Origin: CAYPLH01 sp964411505 | Lineage (GTDB): Bacteria > Bacillota > Clostridia > CAYPLH01 > DUMO01 | Direction: 5' to 3' | Assembly (NCBI GenBank): GCA_964411505.1 | Contig: CAYPLH010000115.1 | Location: 1-5,772 of the forward strand | DNA length: 5,772 nt | Shown here: piece after piece, positions 5,430 through 5,772 of the stretch | Layout: each line of letters opens with the position of its first letter | Position numbering within the stretch: position 1 is the first letter of the stretch | Program-made: the position numbers and the translations under genes | Notes under the pieces: generated by a model | The model's database searches: none | Told to the model about the DNA's origin: nothing | Seen by the model: only the letters and a program-made list of their open reading frames with translations

Positions 5430-5499
5430 CTTTCAATGTTTTGTCAACGATTTACATAATTTTGATTATATTTTATATGAAGACATCCATAGTTTTTAT

Positions 5500-5559
5500 T
5501 TAACAACCACATACATCTATTAATATAGTATTATAATCGTTATCTATGTAACTGAACAT
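5500..5559 (-). CDS. Tiny 19-residue peptide ending in Cys-Gly-Cys
   Basis: ATG 5559-5557 follows a near-perfect ribosome-binding site, AAGGAGGTG (5572-5564), with GGAGG 6 nt from the start. This is the best ribosome-binding site on this side of the window. The frame gives MFSYIDNDYNTILIDVCGC and TAA at 5502-5500. The strength of the site is the main evidence for translation. The C-terminal ILIDVCGC is hydrophobic with two Cys, the kind of end seen in short signalling peptides or modified peptide precursors, but the N-terminus lacks the usual basic residues and no processing enzyme or receptor is in view. It could instead be a leader peptide for downstream genes, or the start of a gene later cut short. 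The promoter candidate is at 5711-5740. Confidence 0.5.
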   Translation of the reverse strand: MFSYIDNDYNTILIDVCGC

Positions 5560-5627
5560 AAAGCACCTCCTTAAATCAGTATATGCTTTTAAAAATTACA
5601 ACTAACTAACTTATATAATATTCTATT

Positions 5628-5645
5628 CGAAAAATACCTTTTTCG
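5628..5645. repeat. Small perfect hairpin upstream of the tiny peptide gene
   Basis: CGAAAAA and TTTTTCG form a perfect 7-bp inverted repeat around TACC. On the minus strand it lies in the predicted leader, about 55 nt before the peptide gene's ribosome-binding site. It is too AT-rich to be a strong terminator. It could be an operator or chance. Confidence 0.3.
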
Positions 5646-5710
5646 TTAATTTGATGGTGCTACTTAAAGAGGCATGAAGATTTAACATAATATTCTTATC
5701 TATATTTTTA

Positions 5711-5740
5711 ATTATATATCAGCAGTTTAACAGTTGACTA
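5711..5740 (-). promoter_or_regulatory. Candidate promoter for the tiny peptide gene
   Basis: On the minus strand TAGTCA (5740-5735) is 18 bp from a perfect TATAAT (5716-5711). The -35 matches four of six consensus bases. The predicted start near 5704 gives a leader of about 145 nt to the peptide ATG. No other annotated minus-strand gene lies between. The remainder of 5573-5772 shows only AT-rich sequence. Confidence 0.35.
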
Positions 5741-5772
5741 ATTTTAATAACAAAATATCAGTATTGAAACTA

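Noticed and set aside
5434..5476. Plus-strand promoter-like boxes (TTTACA-17-TATATG, TTGTCA-17-GATTAT) and a minus-strand TTGACA
   Set aside because: No plus-strand gene lies downstream, and the minus-strand TTGACA has no -10 at a proper distance. AT-rich DNA gives such matches often.
5622..5687. Minus-strand 21-codon ATG frame upstream of the tiny peptide gene
   Set aside because: It has only a weak ribosome-binding site and runs through the small hairpin at 5628-5645. Nothing distinguishes it from chance.

Overview
The window looks like a low-GC Gram-positive chromosome, most likely from the class Clostridia. The DNA is AT-rich, Shine-Dalgarno sites are strong and AGGAGG-like, sigma-A promoters are near consensus (TTTACA-17-TATAAT at 828-856), and the largest protein is a lipobox lipoprotein. 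It reads as accessory territory: short genes, broken genes, repeats and long hairpins surround one large intact gene. No RNA gene, CRISPR array, transposase or phage gene is recognisable.

Left part (1-545, minus strand): a decayed small gene (94-411) carries an in-frame amber stop at codon 21 but keeps a Shine-Dalgarno site, a 5' hairpin, and an extended -10 promoter overlapping a perfect 14-bp palindrome (491-522). A second short reading frame follows 12 nt after its stop and runs into the window edge.

Centre (545-3700, plus strand): a strong promoter drives a secreted-protein gene (953-1457). Its signal peptide is out of frame with the rest of the protein and has ATA where the start codon should be. 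Next comes an intact 665-residue lipoprotein (1520-3517) with a predicted N-terminal beta-propeller joined to an ABC-type extracellular solute-binding domain. No permease or ATPase lies nearby. A probable terminator follows.

Boundaries: two 40-bp direct repeats (579-618 and 3914-3953, one mismatch, GC-rich, each able to form two small hairpins) bracket the central segment. Palindromes sharing the same 13-nt arm (491-522 and 4049-4117) lie just outside them. This nested arrangement suggests a mobile or recombining unit of about 3.3-3.6 kb, but no recombinase is visible. The right-hand repeat forms the 5' end of a minus-strand reading frame (3715-3972) and appears to have truncated it.

Right part (4049-5772, minus strand): a two-gene unit encodes a 65-residue exported or membrane-anchored protein and a 253-residue protein with a transmembrane segment at each end. 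It terminates at the long hairpin at 4049-4117. Upstream are a structured 54-nt dyad and a tiny 19-codon gene with an ideal ribosome-binding site, whose peptide ends in Cys-Gly-Cys. The functions of these right-hand genes are not recognisable from sequence. No functional link between the plus-strand lipoprotein unit and the minus-strand membrane unit can be shown from the window.
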